64,000 nucleotides of DNA from Gordionus sp. m RMFG-2023 (Eukaryota > Nematomorpha > Gordioida > Chordodea > Parachordodidae), in NCBI RefSeq assembly GCF_954871325.1, contig NC_088775.1, positions 26,265,561-26,329,560 on the forward strand. Direction: 5' to 3'. Positions 60,312-64,000 of the stretch are shown here, piece by piece; position 1 is the stretch's first letter; each line of letters opens with the position of its first letter. The notes below the pieces were generated by a model. It saw nothing but the letters and a program-made list of their open reading frames with translations. It was not told where the DNA came from and did no database searches. The position numbers and the translations under genes are program-made.

Positions 60312-60600
60312 GAGCTATTAGTCGAACCTTGTCCTTGTCATTTCAGTTCTCAACTACCAAAATTATTATGATCTTTCATTGGGCTTGGAAGAATTTTTCT
60401 AAATTATTATGGCTTTTTACTTTGCCTGGGAATTTTTTTTAATATTAAATATTAGGTATAAGTGATCAGTAATATTTAATAAATAATATTGGTATTATCA
60501 AGTAAAAGCTTTAAATTTATTCTTACTCAAACAATAGTATTTACACTTAGTTTTAATGGATTGAACCCGGCCTGAAGGGGGCAGGAGATGAAAAGAATAA
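60312..60600 (-). repeat. dispersed AT-rich repeat, third copy
   Basis: The reverse complement of 60340-60560 matches 20100-20310 (for example CAAAATTATTATGATCTTTC and GTATTATCAAGTAAAAGC). This copy cuts off the LTR element on its left. Confidence 0.75.
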
Positions 60601-60960
60601 AAAGTGGATATTATTTTCAAATAACAGGTAACATCTAGCATAAAAGTACGAAGAAAATTCTCATTCCCCGTTATTTTTGACGGGCTATCTACTAGTCATA
60701 ATATAAATATGATACATATAGAGAATGTTATACACAACAAAAACAAATGAAAAAAAATGAATGAATGATAATTTAATATTGGTAAAAATAAAAATAAAAC
60801 AGGATAGAAAAAAATTTACAAACTAGACATGTTTGTAGAATAAATATTCAAAATTTATTTTAATAATATAAAAATAATCAATTCTAAATAGACATGTTTT
60901 TAAATATTTTGAATAAATATTCAAAATTTATATTAAAAATATAAAAATAATCAATTCTAA
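60601..60960. other. no gene recognised
   Basis: AT-rich sequence. An approximately 60-bp imperfect duplication lies at 60835-60880 and 60895-60945 (GACATGTTT...ATTCAAAATTTAT). Confidence 0.4.
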
Positions 60961-60974
60961 AAAAAATTTCAAAT

Positions 60975-61106
60975 TTGGGGGGGGGGAGGCCAGAAAAATT
61001 TTTGGGGGCCACTTTTGGGGGTCAAAGATTTTTTCTGGGAACCAAATTTTTGGGGGCCAAAAAAATTTTTCCTGGGCCCCCCCCCTTCCCCGTGGCTACG
61101 GCCCTG
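60975..61106. repeat. hAT terminus with G-rich boxes
   Basis: TTTTTGGGGGCC boxes repeat four times, ending CCCCGTGGCTACGGCCCTG. The end resembles the right end at 25770-25785. A partner end was not found. Confidence 0.6.
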
Positions 61107-61943
61107 CTATACAATAATATTAAAATAATAATCCTATGTGTGTAAATGAATTGTTGAAAAACTTGCTAAATATTTAAATTTAAGAAGTTTGAATTGAAAT
61201 ACTTTTATTAATAGAAACATATCCAAACTAATATTTTCTAGTTTTTTCAAACCACATTTTTAAAAAGTAAATAGTTTTCAAATTGTTGAGAATTATTAAA
61301 TATAACTATCAAATATTTTTAATTTTTTTTATATAAAATTATGTCCTTGAGATTATATAATTTATTAACTTTAATTTTTCATAGAATTTGATTATTATAA
61401 ACTTCTTTTAATAAACTTACAATTGAAACATTTATTATCTATGTTAGCAAGATTCTGTTTTTGCCTCTACATGCTTGCTATGTTTTGACATCCTAAATTT
61501 TAAAACTGAAACTTTACTAAGTAATTCCCTTATATATTACTTTTTGTTATATAGCCCTGGTTGAATCTATCCTAGTACATATACTTTTTTGCACTCGGTT
61601 CGATTCGAACATTAATTTTAAAATATTTCGGGAATTTTTATTATCCTTGAGCGTTCATTAAGAGCTTAGTTAAAATGCGAAATATTTCGATCTAATTTTT
61701 TTTAACGCAATTTTAATATTTTACAATAGTAATGAGTCAATCGGTGCAATAAGAAATTTCAAAATTATTTATTGTTCCCTTTTGGTCGTTTACCAATTAT
61801 CCAATTCATGGTTTCGATTAATCATTGCATGAATTTATAAATGTGACAAATTTGGTCCAATTTCCAAAAGAAGCGATATCAAATACAAATCGAATAAGGT
61901 TATATGAAAAAATAATCTTTAAAACCCTATAGAACATTAATTA
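61107..61943. other. no gene recognised
   Basis: AT-rich sequence; nothing supported. Confidence 0.35.
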
Positions 61944-61951
61944 TTATATAA

Positions 61952-63443
61952 TAGAGGTGGGCGCGGGCCGTGAAATTACGCGTGACCCATCATGTCACGG
62001 CGTGAGTGTGAATAAATTTTAAATTCTAAGGCGTGACGGGCCTTTCCAAAATTTTCCCCGGGCGTAAACATAAATTTCCTGTGAATCACGGAAATTTTAA
62101 TTTTTAAAATTGTTTTTTTTTATAAATATAAATTTGCAATTTTATAATTATATTGTATGTGCATTTAAAGATGACGAAACGCTAGCATGTATATGCCATA
62201 TACTAAATAATATATGCATTATATTTTTGACAATTGTTTAACTGAAATAGCCTTAAATATAAATGGTGTAAGAAAAATAGTACAATATTTCAAACAATCT
62301 ACAGCTAATAGCAAACTAAGCCACACTCTTAAACAAGATGTAATAACGAGATGTTCCTTAAAATCATATTCTGAAATACAGGGGCACTTGTCTAGCAAGC
62401 AAGAATTAAATAGATTCGTCACAATTTATATCAGCATCATACGCGAGTTAGATAAATTTTTGTCAATATTTAAAGAATGCTCGGATAATCTGAGAGATTC
62501 TCATCCCACAATAAATAAAGTTTTTCTATGGAAACAAAAATTAGTAAAATTTTGTTAACCTTCTGTACGTGATACAATAATAATCACAACCTTAAAATAC
62601 AGAACAAGATTTCTTTTAAAAGTAAGATTTATTATGCAGCCATTACATAAGGTATGCTTAATTCTAGATCCGAATTTCAAAAGACTTAAGTTTTTAATAG
62701 AAGAAGAAAAGGATGATATATATAAAACAATTTTCAAAATGCTAAATGATATAAAATTAGATGATATGCATAAGTCGATGCCAACTATCATTTATAGCTT
62801 TTATAACTTATCCTAATCTTATAAAACCGTATATTCTAAATAGTCAATACCAACTATCATTTATAACTTTCCTAATTCATCCTATAATTATAAAGACCGT
62901 ATATTCTAAATGAAAAATTTAGAGAATTTCTAGATGATTCTGACGAAGCATCCATATAAGATAAATAACTAGACAATATTTTGAAGTTTTGTAAGCAGAA
63001 ATATTCATTTTCTTTTTTGAGAAAATTAGCGAGTAAAATTTTGTCAGCTTCTACAAGTTCGGCTTCTAGTGAAAGGTTATTTTCTGTAGCCAATCTCTTA
63101 TTAGAGGAAAGGCGTACACAATTGAAATAAAAAAAAATGGACATTCTTCTTTTTCTAAATAAATGTCGATTTATAGATTGTATTTATTTTTTGTTATTAA
63201 TAAGGATTATGAAATTAGAGAAATAAATAGAATAAATTCAAAAAAGTGTAAAATTATAGCAATAGTTTTGAAAAATTTTAAAAATACCGTGAATTTTCGG
63301 GCGTGACGAGCGTGAATCAAAATATTGCTTTTCGTGAGCGGGCGGGTAGGAACGAAAATTTTTTAGTGGTAAGCGTGAATTTGTTTATTGTCACCGTGAG
63401 TAGGAGGGCCGTGAATAAAAAATTAGGCCCGCGCCCACCTCTA
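61952..63443 (+). mobile_element. internally deleted hAT with perfect ends
   Basis: 1492 bp. The terminal repeats TAGAGGTGGGCGCGGGCC and GGCCCGCGCCCACCTCTA are perfect over 18 bp. TTATATAA at 61944-61951 and 63444-63451 is the 8-bp duplication. Subterminal regions hold many CGTGA/TCACG boxes. The interior encodes the C-terminal part of a hAT transposase only. Confidence 0.95.
62214..63128 (+). pseudogene. hAT transposase C-terminal part
   Basis: Pieces: NGVRKIVQYFKQSTANSKLS and KQDVITRCSLKSYSEI (62214-62558), HKVCLILDPNFKRLKFL (62634-62720) and, after stops, ASTSSASSERLFSVANLLLE near 63040-63110, the dimerisation motif. The N-terminal finger and first catalytic regions are missing and several stops intervene, so it is dead. 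DPNF and SSERLFS are the usual hAT landmarks. Confidence 0.85.
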
Positions 63444-63451
63444 TTATATAA

Positions 63452-64000
63452 TAACTAATTATATAAATACTACTTTTTTGCAAATTAAAATAATCAGACT
63501 AGGTCACAGATGCTACTCAAAAACAATTTATTTTACGACGTTATCTAATATTTTAATATAGATAAAATAATCAACGCTCAACACTATACATCATTACCTT
63601 ACTTTTATTATGTACATAATTTTAGGGATTTGTAGAAAACAAAGCGTTGTTTTTTTAAAACCAATTATTTATAATGATTATTTAATTTTTGAATATTATT
63701 TGTTCGATTAGAAATTATAAAATATTTTATCTTTAATAATTTTATTTATTTAGTTTAATATTCGATTGTTTAGAAATAATGTGCCATCATCTTGGTAAAA
63801 AATTTAATTGTGTTGAAAAAAATATTCGAATGTTTTTACCTCTTTTAAAAAATAATTCTTACGCTAAAAGGAACAAGATTTTGTTATTTACTTATTTCTT
63901 ATTCAAAAAAGGAAAAAGTCAAATCTAGAAATTCGATCAAAGAAAATTCTCGGTCAAAAAAGAAAAGGTGTAATAAAAAATGACAAGTCCCACATGATAA
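63452..64000. other. no gene recognised
   Basis: AT-rich sequence to the window end; nothing supported. If SSRP1's 5' exons lie on this contig they are beyond here. Confidence 0.35.

Overview
The window is very AT-rich eukaryotic DNA, about three quarters A+T by eye, and consists mostly of transposable elements. The only host gene I can identify is on the minus strand: the C-terminal two thirds of SSRP1, the HMG-box subunit of the FACT histone chaperone. It has ten exons between 30836 and 42497. An HMG box after the acidic region points to an animal (fungal Pob3 lacks it), and the acidic region reads closest to the insect proteins I can recall. I cannot name the species. The exons for the N-terminal half are not found in the 21.5 kb to the right, so they lie in a very long intron's far side or outside the assembly.

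Left part (1-10 kb): a 5'-truncated LINE (about 880-2150), a hAT-type non-autonomous element with a clean target duplication (2509-3654), hAT transposase scraps (4.4-4.8, 5.6-6.5 and 7.25-7.56 kb) and the edge of an LTR element (8.3-8.7 kb). From 10.1 to 19.1 kb lies a decayed Ty3/Gypsy-like element on the minus strand. A Tc1/mariner-like element (11768-15738) sits inside it, and a second, related Tc1-like element (13666-15617) sits inside that one. A GC-rich island of unknown nature lies next to its 3' LTR.

Middle (19-30 kb): a large duplicated AT-rich repeat, an inverted repeat with one block facing the wrong way, a hAT with a TTF-type zinc finger and DUF4371-like domain (22567-25790), and several short inverted-repeat elements. 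SSRP1 follows (30.8-42.5 kb). Its introns carry an R2-like LINE fragment with a restriction-like endonuclease on the gene's strand, and a decayed LINE on the opposite strand.

Right part (43-64 kb): a short LTR element (43018-45190); a young but broken Ty3/Gypsy-like element on the minus strand with nearly identical LTRs (46270-52861); and a related plus-strand element (52987-60309) into which two hATs have inserted (52994-56458 and 58179-60098), each with an 8-bp target duplication. A further hAT (61952-63443) closes the window.

The most unusual signals are the Gag-like ORF with an N-terminal membrane segment in two related LTR elements, the short Asp-Glu spacing in the two Tc1-like transposases, a palindromic tract conserved beside three different LTRs, and the GC-rich island. 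I saw no rRNA or intact tRNA genes and no CRISPR array. Novelty of any of these could not be tested here.
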